Counted from the stretch's first letter, positions 8,463 to 16,836 are shown. The stretch is 64,000 nucleotides of DNA from Streptomyces flaveolus (GCF_014648815.1 NZ_BMRV01000006.1:248001-312000), one strand, 5' to 3'. Program-made: numbers and translations. Notes: generated from the sequence alone by a model not told the origin.

Positions 8463-9357
8463 GGCGGCTCACCACCCGGTACAGGCCGTACAGGCCCACG
8501 GAGATCAGGACGTTGACGACGGCGACCACGCAGGCGCCCGGGTAGTCGGACTCCAGGACCGCCTTGCCGTAGACGAGCATCGGCAGGGTCGTGACGCCCT
8601 TGGCGCCGGTGAACAGGACGATGCCGAACTCGTTGAGGCAGAGCACGAGGACGAGGCTGCCGCCGGCCGCGAGGGCGGGCAGCGCCTCCCGCAGGATGAT
8701 CCGCCGCACGATCCGCGGGGCGCGGGCGCCCAGCGAACCGGCCGCCTCGATCTGCGCGGTGTCGATCCCGGAGAACGCGGCGAGCAGCGGGCGCATCACG
8801 AACGGCGTGAAGTACGTGATCTCGGCGAGCAGCACGCCCCAGGGCGTGGTGAGGAACTGGAAGGGCCCGTCGGCGGCGCCCGTCACGTCCGTCCACAGTC
8901 CGTTGGCCATGCCGACCGTGCCGTAGACGAACAGCAGGGCGAGCGTGATCAGGAACGACGGGAAGGAGAGGAAGACGTCGATGAACCGGGAGACCGCGCG
9001 GGCACCGGGGAACGGCACGAAGGCGATGACCAGGGCGAGGACGAACCCGAGCACCAGGCACCCGGCGGTCGAGGCCAGCGCGAGCCACACGGTCGTCCAC
9101 AGCGCCTCACGGAACGCCTCCGAGGCGAAGACGTCGGCGTACGGCTGGACCGAGGTGCCGCCGGAGTCGGGCTGGAAGGACTGCCGGACGACGAGGGCGA
9201 GGGGGTAGAGGAAGACGAGGGCGAGCAGAGCTGTGGGAGGAAGCGCCCAGAACAGCCGTGCCCCGTAGGGGCGCGGGGCTGTGTCTGATGTGCGGCTACC
9301 GCCGCCTGGGCGCGACCAGCCACGACGAACCCGCACCGGGGAGACAGGCTCAGCCAT
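8449..9357 (-). CDS. ABC transporter permease, aminophosphonate-type (first permease)
   Basis: This is an inner-membrane subunit of the importer, 302 residues from the annotated start. The EAA-like loop is seen (IEAAGSLGARAPRIVRRI). The segment of about residues 11-31, rich in Arg, Gly and Ser, is encoded by a copy of a repeated intergenic element (9266-9327). This N terminus therefore looks added to a normal permease that begins near the residues GARLFWALPP. The start overlaps the end of the ATPase reading frame by eight bases. A later start inside the element cannot be excluded. Confidence 0.8.
   Translation of the reverse strand: MAEPVSPVRVRRGWSRPGGGSRTSDTAPRPYGARLFWALPPTALLALVFLYPLALVVRQSFQPDSGGTSVQPYADVFASEAFREALWTTVWLALASTAGCLVLGFVLALVIAFVPFPGARAVSRFIDVFLSFPSFLITLALLFVYGTVGMANGLWTDVTGAADGPFQFLTTPWGVLLAEITYFTPFVMRPLLAAFSGIDTAQIEAAGSLGARAPRIVRRIILREALPALAAGGSLVLVLCLNEFGIVLFTGAKGVTTLPMLVYGKAVLESDYPGACVVAVVNVLISVGLYGLYRVVSRRAGA
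9266..9327 (+). repeat. Streptomyces intergenic repeat, long variant, inside a coding region
   Basis: The element begins TAGGGGCGCGGGG and ends CGCGACCAGCCACGACG, with a longer middle than the copies at 3251 and 18313. It lies wholly within the 5' end of the first permease gene and is read antisense to its own orientation. Confidence 0.6.
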
Positions 9358-10401
9358 GGTTCACCCCCGCGGGCAGCAACACCGCATCGTCGGGCGAGAA
9401 GTGCAGGCTCACCGGCTCCCCGATCCCCGGCGGAGCCTTCAGCTCACGGAGGTCGGCCATCACGCGGTGGCCCGCGACGTCGACGTACAGCCGGTGTGTG
9501 GCCCCCCGCCACTGGATCTCCTCCACCGTCCCGGTGAGCCGGTTGGGCCCGTCACCGAGTCCGACGAGGTGCGGCCGTACGCACAGGGTGGCCGTGGCGC
9601 CCGGCGCGGCGCCCGCCGTGTCGACCTTGATCTCGGCGCCGCCGAAGGCGACTCCCCCGCCCCCCACGGTCACCGGCAGCAGGTTCGCGCCGCCCACGAA
9701 GGACGCCGTGAACTCGTCGGCCGGCGCCCGGTACAGCTCCCTCGGCGTCCCGCACGCGCGCAGCTTCTCACAGCGATGCGGTCGGCGAGGGTGAGGGCCT
9801 CCACCTGGTCGTGGGTGACGTAGAGGATCGAGACGTCGGGCAGCTCGCGGTGGAGGCGCGCCAGTTCGGCGAGCATCCCGGACCGCAGCTGGGCGTCGAG
9901 GGCGGAGAGCGGCTCGTCGAGGAGGAGGACGTCCGGCCGGACGGCCAACGCACGGGCGATGGCGACGCGCTGCTGCTGGCCGCCCGACAGCTCGCGCGGG
10001 TGGCGGCGGGCGTAGGCGGCCATGCCGGTCAGCTCCAGGGCCTCGCCGACCCGTTCGCGGATCTCGGCCTTGGGCGCCTTGCGGGCCTTGAGGCCGAAGG
10101 CGACGTTCTCCTCGACCCGCATGTGCGGGAAGAGGGCGTAGCTCTGGACGACCATGCCGATGCCCCGCCGGTGCGGGGGCAGGTCGGTGACGTCCTGCTC
10201 GCCGAGGAAGACCCGCCCGGAGGCGGGCCGTACGAACCCGGCGACCGCCCGCAGCGCGGTGGTCTTGCCGGATCCGGACGGCCCGAGCAGCGCCACGACC
10301 TCGCCCGGTCCGACGGTGAGGTCGAGGGCGTCCAGGACGACGTTGCCGTCGTAGGCGACGGTGACCGAGTCGAAGCGGATGCCGCTGCTTGCGGTGCTCA
10401 T
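9350..10401 (-). pseudogene. Aminophosphonate ABC transporter ATPase, frameshifted
   Basis: The ATPase domain is intact from ATG 10401. It has Walker A GPSGSGKTT, Q-loop VVQSYALFPH, signature LSGGQQQRVA, Walker B LLLDEPLSALDA and switch VTHD. After ADRIAV, near 9767, the frame breaks: the continuing frame gives an Arg/Ser/Cys-rich tail ending at 9670. The expected continuation GTPRELYRAPADEFTASF and the TOBE-like C-terminal domain are in another frame that ends at 9350. The stretch between ADRIAV and GTPREL is about ten bases shorter than family members would need. So this is a real small deletion or a sequence error. If real, a 243-residue protein lacking the regulatory domain is made. Confidence 0.78.
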
Positions 10402-11096
10402 CGGCCGGCCGCTCCCCGCAGGAGGGCGGGCAGACCGGCGACGGAGTCCAGCACGTGGGTCGCGCCCGCCGCGCGGAAGGCGTCGTCCCCGTGGGCCCCG
10501 GTGCGCACCCCGGCGACCAGTCCGGCGCCGGCGCGGACGCCGCTGAGCACGTCGTACGAGGTGTCGCCGACGACGGCGACCCGGCGGACGTCCTCGGCGG
10601 CCTTGGTGCGCAGGAACGCCTCCAGCACCATGTCGGGGTACGGCCGTCCGCGCCCGCCCGCGTCGGCGGGGCACAGGGTGAGCGGCACCAGGTCGCGCCA
10701 GCCGAGCGCGTCGAGGATGGCGTCCTGGGTGACGCGGGCGAAGCCGGTGGTCAGGACGACGGTGCGGCCGTCGGCGGCGAGTTCCTCGACGGCCTCTCGG
10801 GCGCCGGGGACGGGGGCGATCAGGCCGTCGCCGACGAGTTCGCCGTACGCCTTCTCGAAGGCGGCGTTGGCGCGCCGGGCGCGATCCTCGTCGCCGAAGA
10901 GGTGCCGGAAGACGGAGATCTTGGACTCGCCCATGGTGGCGCGGACGTGGTCGAGCTTCTCGGCGTGGTCGGCGGTGCCGGGCTCGACGCCCAGTTCGCG
11001 GGCGGCGGTGTCGAAGGCGCGCTCGACGAGGCCGCCGTCGGCGACGGTGGTGCCGGCCATGTCGAGGACGACGAGGCGGATGTCTGTCGTGGTCAT
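10398..11096 (-). CDS. Phosphonatase-like HAD hydrolase (PhnX-like)
   Basis: This is a HAD-family enzyme expected to split the C-P bond of an aldehyde phosphonate, or a related phosphate ester. Motif I is VLDMAGTTV, the DxAGT form shared by phosphonoacetaldehyde hydrolases. Motif II is the Thr-Thr of LTTGF, and motif IV is GDTSYDV. It has 232 residues. The gene overlaps the ATPase start by four bases and follows the FAD oxidoreductase gene by eight. It fits the known pairing of this HAD subfamily with FAD oxidoreductases that deaminate an aminophosphonate. Confidence 0.85.
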   Translation of the reverse strand: MTTTDIRLVVLDMAGTTVADGGLVERAFDTAARELGVEPGTADHAEKLDHVRATMGESKISVFRHLFGDEDRARRANAAFEKAYGELVGDGLIAPVPGAREAVEELAADGRTVVLTTGFARVTQDAILDALGWRDLVPLTLCPADAGGRGRPYPDMVLEAFLRTKAAEDVRRVAVVGDTSYDVLSGVRAGAGLVAGVRTGAHGDDAFRAAGATHVLDSVAGLPALLRGAAGR

Positions 11097-11104
11097 GGGT
11101 GCTC

Positions 11105-12229
11105 TCACCAGCCCAGTTCGTTCGCGGTGGTCTCGGCTATCGCGGGCGAGCAGGTCATGCCGCGCCCGCCGGGCCCGGTGACCAGCCAGACCCCTTCGCG
11201 CACCTGCTGCCGGTGCACCACGCGGCTGGTGTCCGTGCACTGCGCGTACACCCCGGCCCAGCGGCGGCGGACCTTCGGCAGCGGGCGGCCGAGGAGGGAC
11301 TCGACGACGCCGGTGAGGTGCTCGTAGGGGTCCTCGACGGTGTCGAAGGCGAAGGGGTGCTCGTACTCGTGGGTGTCGCCGATGGTCAGGCCGCCGTCGG
11401 CGCGCTGGACCATCAGCAGCTGCATCCTGTGCCGCGCGGCGGTAGCGGGCTGCGGTTGCCGTGCGTTCAGCTCGTCCAGGGCGGGCGATCCGTACGCGGG
11501 GTAGTAGCGGAAGCTGTCGGCGTCGGCGACCGAGGTGGTCAGCGGTTCGCCCAGCGGGTCGGTCTGCATCATCTGGAGGCGGACCCGGCGCACCGGCAGG
11601 TCGGGTCCGGCCAGCTCGCGCACGAGGCCGCCGAGCCAGGCGCCGGTGCACAGGACGACGACGTCGCCGGTGTGTACGTCGCCGTGGTCGTCGCGGACGG
11701 CGTTCTCGCCGATGACGTCGCGGACCTCGCGGCCGGGCAGGAACGTGTAGTGCGGCGACTCGAGCAGTTCGGCGCGCAGGGCGAGCTGGGCGGTGCGCGG
11801 TTCGACGGCCGCGTCGCGCTCGCAGTACAGGGCCGCGTCGAACTCGCCGCGCAGGGCGGGGTTGAGCGCGCGGGCCTCGGCCGGGGTGAGGAGCGCGTGG
11901 CCGCGGGCGGCGGCGTCCGGGCGGGCGACGGCGGCCTCGGCGACGGCGCGTTCGAGGTCGCCGCGCAGCGGGGTCAGGGAGCCGTTCGGGCGGAAGCCGA
12001 GCGCCGGGATCCGGCCACCGATCTCCTCCCACAGCTCCCGGGCCCTGAGCGCGGTCTCCAGCTCCTCGCCGCCCGCGCGGCCGCTCACCCAGATCTGGCC
12101 GAAGTTGCGCAGCGAGGCGCCGCGCGCCTCGGTCTCGCGCTCGATCTGCACGACCTCGTGGCCGCGTTCCACTGCGTGCCAGGCGTGCATGGTGCCCACC
12201 ACGCCGGCTCCGACGACTATCACTCTCAC
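11105..12229 (-). CDS. FAD-dependent oxidoreductase of the phosphonate-associated (TIGR03364-like) clade
   Basis: This is a DAO-fold flavoenzyme likely to deaminate an aminophosphonate oxidatively, feeding the PhnX-like hydrolase. The N-terminal Rossmann motif is VGAGVVGTMHAWHAV. A second FAD-contact region (VVVLCTGAWLGGL) and a C-terminal GPGGRGMT block are also visible. The GTG at 12229 was chosen because an AAGGAG site lies ten bases upstream and the Rossmann strand begins at residue 2. Upstream in-frame codons are not supported. It is the first gene of the operon, 132 bases after the GntR regulator gene. Confidence 0.85.
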   Translation of the reverse strand: MRVIVVGAGVVGTMHAWHAVERGHEVVQIERETEARGASLRNFGQIWVSGRAGGEELETALRARELWEEIGGRIPALGFRPNGSLTPLRGDLERAVAEAAVARPDAAARGHALLTPAEARALNPALRGEFDAALYCERDAAVEPRTAQLALRAELLESPHYTFLPGREVRDVIGENAVRDDHGDVHTGDVVVLCTGAWLGGLVRELAGPDLPVRRVRLQMMQTDPLGEPLTTSVADADSFRYYPAYGSPALDELNARQPQPATAARHRMQLLMVQRADGGLTIGDTHEYEHPFAFDTVEDPYEHLTGVVESLLGRPLPKVRRRWAGVYAQCTDTSRVVHRQQVREGVWLVTGPGGRGMTCSPAIAETTANELGW

Positions 12230-12304
12230 GACCGCAACGCTCCTTGGCATCGGGGAACCGGAGGAATCCGGCTGACAACGAGAGCGTGAACTGGTCATCA
12301 CGTT

Positions 12305-12315
12305 TGGACTAGACC
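12305..12315 (-). promoter_or_regulatory. Candidate GntR/HutC operator upstream of the phosphonate operon
   Basis: The imperfect palindrome TGGACTAGACC lies between the regulator gene and the first operon gene. It resembles the GGTCTAGACC core bound by many HutC-type regulators. Role and regulator are inferred from position only. Confidence 0.4.
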
Positions 12316-12361
12316 CGTTATCATTTCGTTACTCGTCTGGGCGGTCGGAGAGGGGTGCTTT

Positions 12362-13117
12362 TCAGCCGCTCAGGTGGGCCGTGAACGAGAAGCGGTCGCC
12401 CCGGTAGAGCGTGCGCACGCGCTCCAGCGGGCGGCCCTCGGTGTCGCGGGAGACGCGGTGGATGAGCAGCATCGGGAGGGCCGGCGGGGTGCCGATGAGC
12501 AGGGCCTCGCGCGGGGTGGCCAGCACCGTCTCGATCCGTTCGTCGGCGTCCCCGAAGGCGATGCCCTGCGCGGCGAGGTGGGCGTAGAAGGACGAGTCCG
12601 GGTCGAAGGCGGTGTCCAGGTCGGGGATGCGGGCCACGGCGACGTAGGTGCTCTCCAGGCCGACCCGCTCGTCGTCCGCGAGCAGCACGCGCTCCAGGTG
12701 CCAGACGGGCTCGCCGCGCGTGAGTCCGGTCTCGGCGGCGAGCGGTTCGGGGCAGGGGAAGCGGTCGAGGGTGACGAGCGCGCGGCCGGGGGTACGCCCC
12801 TGGCGCCGGACGCCCTCGGTGTAGCTGGCCAGGGACAGCGGCTGGGCCAGCTTGGGGCCGGCGACCACCGTGCCGCGCCCCTGCCGGCGCAGCTTGCCCT
12901 CGAGGACGAGCTCGCGCAGGGCCTGCCGGACCGTCTCGCGGGCGACCTCGTACCGCTCGGCGAGGTCCCGCTCGGTGGGGATGGCGCTGCCCTCCCCCAG
13001 CTCGCCGACGAGACGGTCGATCCGCGCCTTGACGGCGTAGTACTTCGGCACGCGGCCGTGCTCCGGGATCCCGGAGCGGACGGGGGCGCCGGGGGCCTGG
13101 TCGTTCGGGTAGTCCAC
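12362..13117 (-). CDS. GntR family (HutC subfamily) transcriptional regulator
   Basis: This is a local repressor, probably of the downstream phosphonate operon. The N-terminal winged helix includes IPTERDLAERYEVARETVRQAL, followed by the wing RQGRGTVV. A UTRA ligand domain then begins at about SLASYTEG. The product has 251 residues. The GTG start at 13117 gives a family-like N terminus and has no clear ribosome site, so a leaderless message is possible. The open frame continues upstream into repetitive Pro/Arg/Ala sequence, which is treated as non-coding. Confidence 0.86.
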   Translation of the reverse strand: MDYPNDQAPGAPVRSGIPEHGRVPKYYAVKARIDRLVGELGEGSAIPTERDLAERYEVARETVRQALRELVLEGKLRRQGRGTVVAGPKLAQPLSLASYTEGVRRQGRTPGRALVTLDRFPCPEPLAAETGLTRGEPVWHLERVLLADDERVGLESTYVAVARIPDLDTAFDPDSSFYAHLAAQGIAFGDADERIETVLATPREALLIGTPPALPMLLIHRVSRDTEGRPLERVRTLYRGDRFSFTAHLSG

Positions 13118-13302
13118 GCAGGGATCGTCGCAGACGCGGACGCGGCGGCCGACGGGACCTCGGGCGCGGGGCGGTGACGAAGACGGCGCCGCCGGCCGGC
13201 GCGTCCACGGGTCCGGCGCCGGGGCGCGGGGCGGAGCCGGCGTCCTGGGCTGCCTGCGCATGCCCGTCCGGTCCTGCCGCCGCATGCGGGGCCGTCGGCC
13301 GG

Positions 13303-13572
13303 GCGTCGACGGCCCCGCGAGGCCGGCTCCCGAGTCAACAGCGCCCGCGAGACCGGCGCCCGGGCGTCGACGGCGCCGTGGGTCCTGCGCCCGGGGCAAC
13401 AGCGGCGCCCATCGGTCCGGCGCCGAGGGGTCACCGGCGCCTGCGGGTCCGGTACCCCGGAAAGCGCCGCCCGCCGGGCCGACGCCCGGGGCGTCAGGGG
13501 CGGCCACCGGTGCGGCGCCCGGTGCGTCAGAGGCGCCCGCCGGCCCGGCGCCCCGGCGTCAGCGGCGTCTGC
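13303..13572. repeat. Degenerate tandem repeat, about 32-bp unit, roughly nine units
   Basis: Units begin with GCGTCAG or variants (GCGTCGA, GGTCAC, GAGTCAA), followed by GGCGCC and a CCGG(T/C)CCGGCGCCC block. They start at about 13303, 13332, 13364, 13394, 13428, 13459, 13491, 13524 and 13556. The array fills the gap between the GntR gene and the 3' end of the LAXTG gene and runs slightly into the latter. No gene is supported here. Confidence 0.6.
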
Positions 13573-14368
13573 GGGTCAGCAGTACGGCCGCCGCGCCCGT
13601 GGCGAGGAGCAGGGCGGCGGTCGCGAGGGGCGCTCCCAGGCGGCCCAGTCCCGTGCCGGCGAGTTCGTCGGCGAACGGGAACCCGGTGCCCCGGCTGTCG
13701 GGGGTGGAGGCCACGGAGGGCGCGACGGGTTCCGCGTTCTCCGCAGCGGCCGACTCCTCGGCGGCCCCGTCGGACGTGCCGCCGGTCCCGACGCGGAAGC
13801 GGTAGTCGTTCGACTGGCCGATCCAGTCGCCGTCGTCACCGCGGCGCTGGACCACCGCCGCGTTGGCGGTGACCTCGCCGGGCGCCGTGTCCGAGGTGAG
13901 CGCGAGCCGCACCTTGACGGTGAGGGTCCTGCCGGGGCCGACGGTGAAGCCGGAGAAGGCGGCGTCGCCCTCGCCGAAGGCGCCGATCAGCTCGTCGCGG
14001 TCGGTCGCCTCGAAGGTGACGGGGCGGGGGTGGTCGCCGTCGTAGAACTCCAGGCGGGCCTGCGCCGGTTCCAGGGACCGCCGCTCGTCGACGAGGACGA
14101 CGACCGGGTGGACGGCCTCGCAGGTGCGGGACGTGGTGTTGGTGAGGTCCAGGTACCAGGTGCCGTAGCCGCCGCCGGACTCGTAGGCGCTCGGGCCGCC
14201 GCGGATGCGGGTGGTGAGCGGGAAGGTGTGGTCGTCGGGGGCCGTGCAGGCGGGCAGCGGGGCGCTGGGGCCGGCGGGGGCCGGGGATACGGCGGCGGCC
14301 GGGCCGGCTGCGGCCAGGAGGGCGGCTGCCGCCGCCAGGCAGGGGGACGCGGGCGTGAACAGTCGCAT
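13559..14368 (-). CDS. LAXTG-anchored secreted surface protein
   Basis: The product is exported and predicted to be attached to the wall by a class E sortase. It has 269 residues: a signal peptide (about 1-26), an immunoglobulin-like extracellular part with two Cys, then an acidic Ala/Glu linker. The sorting signal is LAGTG, a hydrophobic segment and a terminal RRRR. No catalytic motif was recognised. It stands alone, and its last codons lie in the tandem-repeat region. The start ATG at 14368 has no strong ribosome site; a GTG two codons upstream is possible. Confidence 0.82.
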   Translation of the reverse strand: MRLFTPASPCLAAAAALLAAAGPAAAVSPAPAGPSAPLPACTAPDDHTFPLTTRIRGGPSAYESGGGYGTWYLDLTNTTSRTCEAVHPVVVLVDERRSLEPAQARLEFYDGDHPRPVTFEATDRDELIGAFGEGDAAFSGFTVGPGRTLTVKVRLALTSDTAPGEVTANAAVVQRRGDDGDWIGQSNDYRFRVGTGGTSDGAAEESAAAENAEPVAPSVASTPDSRGTGFPFADELAGTGLGRLGAPLATAALLLATGAAAVLLTRRRR

Positions 14369-14408
14369 AAACACATGAGCGTGCCGGACGGCCTCGGTCA
14401 CCGGGACC

Positions 14409-14436
14409 GCCGTTCGGGGTGTGCCCCCCGAACGGC
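14409..14436 (-). terminator. Hairpin terminator after the ROK gene
   Basis: An 11-bp perfect stem (GCCGTTCGGGG and its complement) has a 6-base loop. It starts 44 bases beyond the ROK stop codon on the minus strand. Confidence 0.6.
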
Positions 14437-14480
14437 CGCATCGGAGCCCTCGTCCGGCGTACGCAGGCCGACCGGCCGGG

Positions 14481-15701
14481 TCAGGGGCCGTCGCCCCGCC
14501 CGAACAGCGGCGCGAGCAGCAGCTGGGCCGCGCCCTGGGCGACCCCGCGCGTCCCACCGGGCGCGATCCGCACCGGTACGGCGCTCTCCCGCCCGCCCTC
14601 GCGCCGGGCCCGGGCGTCGAGAACGGCGCCGACCCCGGAGACGAACACCTCCGGCGCGCCGGCGACGGTACGGCCGCCGAGCAGGACCAGGTCGATGTCC
14701 AGCAGCCCGGCGAGGTTCGCGGCGCCCGCGCCCAGTACCCGTGCCGCCTCCGCGAGGTCGTCGCGGGCGACGGCGCCCAGGCAGAGGGCCTCGACGCAGC
14801 CGCGCCCGCCGCAGGTGCAGGGCGGCCCGTCCAGCTGGACGACCTGGTGCCCGAACTCCCCGGCACCGGTCCGGGCGCCCCGGTGCACGCCGCCGCCGAA
14901 GACGAGGCCGGCGCCGAGTCCCGTACCGAGGTGCAGATAGGCGAAGGAACCCCTCTCGCCGCCGACCGCCAGCCCCAGCGCCGCCGCGTTGGTGTCCTTG
15001 TCGACGACGACCGGCACGCCCAGGTGCCGGGTCAGCGCGTCCCGCAGCGGGAAGCCGTCCCACTCCGGGAAGCCGGTGACCCGGTGCAGTACGCCCCGCA
15101 CGTGGTCGAGAGGTCCCGGGAGGGCGACACCGAGCCCGAGGAGCGTCGGTGCGTCGGCGAGACGTCCGCCCGGCACACCCAGCACGTCGGCGACCAGCTC
15201 CCCGGCCGCCCGCGCCACCCCCTCCAGCACGGTCGGCGCTCCCGCGCCCAGGTCCAGCGGGGACCGCCGCTCCCCCACGACCGTCCCCGTGAGGTCGACC
15301 AGCACGGCCCGCAGCTCGTCCCGGTCCAGATGCACGCCCACCGCGTGTCCCGCCTCCGGCACCAGCCGCAGTACCGTCCGCGGCTTGCCGCCCGTGGACG
15401 CGCGGCGCCCGGCCTCGGCGGCGAGGCCCTCCGCCCGCAACCGGGCGGTGATCTTGCTGACCGCCTGCGGAGTGAGCCCGGTGCGCTCGGCGAGTTCGAG
15501 CCGGCTGATGCCCTCCGAACCGGCGGTGCGCAGCAGATCGAGGACGAGGGCCGTGTTGTGGCTGCGCAGGGCGAGCAGATTCGCACCGCCCGCCGCGGCC
15601 CGCACGCCCCCGCGCACACCCCCGGCACCCCGCACGTCGCCGCCGCCCTCCGCGACACGCCGCGTACCGTCGCCCGTTCCTCCGCCGTCAGCCCTGTTCA
15701 C
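14481..15701 (-). CDS. ROK family transcriptional regulator
   Basis: This is a sugar-responsive repressor of the NagC/XylR-type ROK group. An N-terminal winged helix (ISRLELAERTGLTPQAVSKI) is followed by the ROK sugar-kinase fold. That fold has DKDTNAAALG, the HLGTGLGAG phosphate-binding loop and the zinc motif CTCGGRGCVEALC. The GTG start at 15701 gives 406 residues. It is divergent from the Gfo/Idh gene, and a perfect 27-bp palindrome lies between them, so it likely controls both itself and the dehydrogenase. The inducer is unknown. Confidence 0.88.
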   Translation of the reverse strand: MNRADGGGTGDGTRRVAEGGGDVRGAGGVRGGVRAAAGGANLLALRSHNTALVLDLLRTAGSEGISRLELAERTGLTPQAVSKITARLRAEGLAAEAGRRASTGGKPRTVLRLVPEAGHAVGVHLDRDELRAVLVDLTGTVVGERRSPLDLGAGAPTVLEGVARAAGELVADVLGVPGGRLADAPTLLGLGVALPGPLDHVRGVLHRVTGFPEWDGFPLRDALTRHLGVPVVVDKDTNAAALGLAVGGERGSFAYLHLGTGLGAGLVFGGGVHRGARTGAGEFGHQVVQLDGPPCTCGGRGCVEALCLGAVARDDLAEAARVLGAGAANLAGLLDIDLVLLGGRTVAGAPEVFVSGVGAVLDARARREGGRESAVPVRIAPGGTRGVAQGAAQLLLAPLFGRGDGP

Positions 15702-15724
15702 GCCCCCATTGTCCCCCGCGCTTG

Positions 15725-15751
15725 CACTTTGGCAACAGCGTTGCCAAAGTG
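15725..15751. promoter_or_regulatory. Perfect 27-bp palindrome, likely ROK operator
   Basis: Two 12-bp arms (CACTTTGGCAAC and its complement) flank AGC. The site is five bases before the dehydrogenase start and 24 bases from the ROK start. It can therefore block both promoters. Confidence 0.72.
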
Positions 15752-15756
15752 GACGT

Positions 15757-16836
15757 ATGACTGGTACTCCCCCCGGCACCCCCCTGCGCGTCGGTCTCGT
15801 CGGCTACGGCCTCGCGGGCTCCGTCTTCCACGCGCCGCTGATCGCCGCCACCGAGGGCCTGGCCCTGGACACGGTGGTCACCTCCAACCCGGACCGGCAG
15901 CGGCAGGCCCGCGACGCGTTCCCGGACGTGCGGACCGTCGGCACGCCGGACGAGCTGTTCGACCGGGCCGCCGAGCTGGACCTGATCGTCATCGCGTCCC
16001 CGAACAAGACCCACGTGCCACTCGCCAAGCGTGCCCTGGAGGCCGGTCTGCCGGTCGTCGTGGACAAGCCGGTCGCGGGCACGGCCGCCGAGGCGCGCGA
16101 GCTGGCGGCGCTGGCCGAGGAGCGCGGTCTGCTGCTCTCCGTCTTCCAGAACCGCCGCTGGGACAACGACTTCCTCACCCTGCGCAAGCTGCTGGACGAG
16201 GGCGCGCTCGGCGACGTGTGGCGCTTCGAGTCGCGCTTCGAGCGCTGGCGGCCCGAGCCCAAGGGCGGCTGGCGCGAGTCGGGCGACCCGGCAGAGATCG
16301 GAGGTCTCCTCTACGACCTCGGCAGCCACGTCGTCGACCAGGCGCTCGTCCTGTTCGGCCCGGCCACGCAGGTGTACGCCGAGTCGGTCGTGCGCCGCGC
16401 CGGCGCCGAGGCGGACGACGACACGTTCATCGCGATCACGCACGCGAACGGCGTCCGTTCGCACCTCTACGTCTCCTCCACCGCCGCCCAGCTCGGCCCC
16501 CGTTTCCGGGTGCTGGGCTCGCAGGCGGGCTACGTCAAGTACGGCCTGGACCCGCAGGAGGCCGCGCTGCGCGAGGGCAAGCGGCCGGGCCCGGGTTGGG
16601 GCGAGGAGGACGAGTCGCTGTGGGGCCGCGTGGGCTCCGGGGAGTCCCCGCTGACCGGCGGCGGACGTGTGGAGGCGACCGTGCCGGGCGACTACCCCGC
16701 CTACTACGCGGCCGTCGCCGCGGCGCTGCGGGAGCAGGGCCCGGGCCCGGTCGGCGTCCGTGAGGCGGCTGCCGCCCTGGACGTCCTGGAGGCGGCCCGC
16801 CGTTCCGCCCGCGACGGAGTGGTGGTGGCCCTGTGA
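15757..16836 (+). CDS. Gfo/Idh/MocA family NAD(P)-dependent oxidoreductase
   Basis: This is a cytosolic dehydrogenase probably acting on a sugar or cyclitol derivative. The N-terminal Rossmann fold has VGYGLAG. The family EKP-type motif appears as VVDKPVA. The C-terminal domain carries GGLLYDLGSHVVDQAL with the usual His. The 359-residue length is normal. The ATG is only five bases after the operator palindrome, so the message is probably nearly leaderless. The next gene starts inside its stop codon. The substrate is not predictable. Confidence 0.88.
   Translation: MTGTPPGTPLRVGLVGYGLAGSVFHAPLIAATEGLALDTVVTSNPDRQRQARDAFPDVRTVGTPDELFDRAAELDLIVIASPNKTHVPLAKRALEAGLPVVVDKPVAGTAAEARELAALAEERGLLLSVFQNRRWDNDFLTLRKLLDEGALGDVWRFESRFERWRPEPKGGWRESGDPAEIGGLLYDLGSHVVDQALVLFGPATQVYAESVVRRAGAEADDDTFIAITHANGVRSHLYVSSTAAQLGPRFRVLGSQAGYVKYGLDPQEAALREGKRPGPGWGEEDESLWGRVGSGESPLTGGGRVEATVPGDYPAYYAAVAAALREQGPGPVGVREAAAALDVLEAARRSARDGVVVAL

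Noticed and set aside
13118..13507. N-terminal extension of the GntR regulator
   Set aside because: The extension reads through the degenerate tandem repeat, and the family N terminus begins at about 13117.
13303..13572. CRISPR array
   Set aside because: Units are degenerate and contiguous with no unique spacers, and no cas genes are near.
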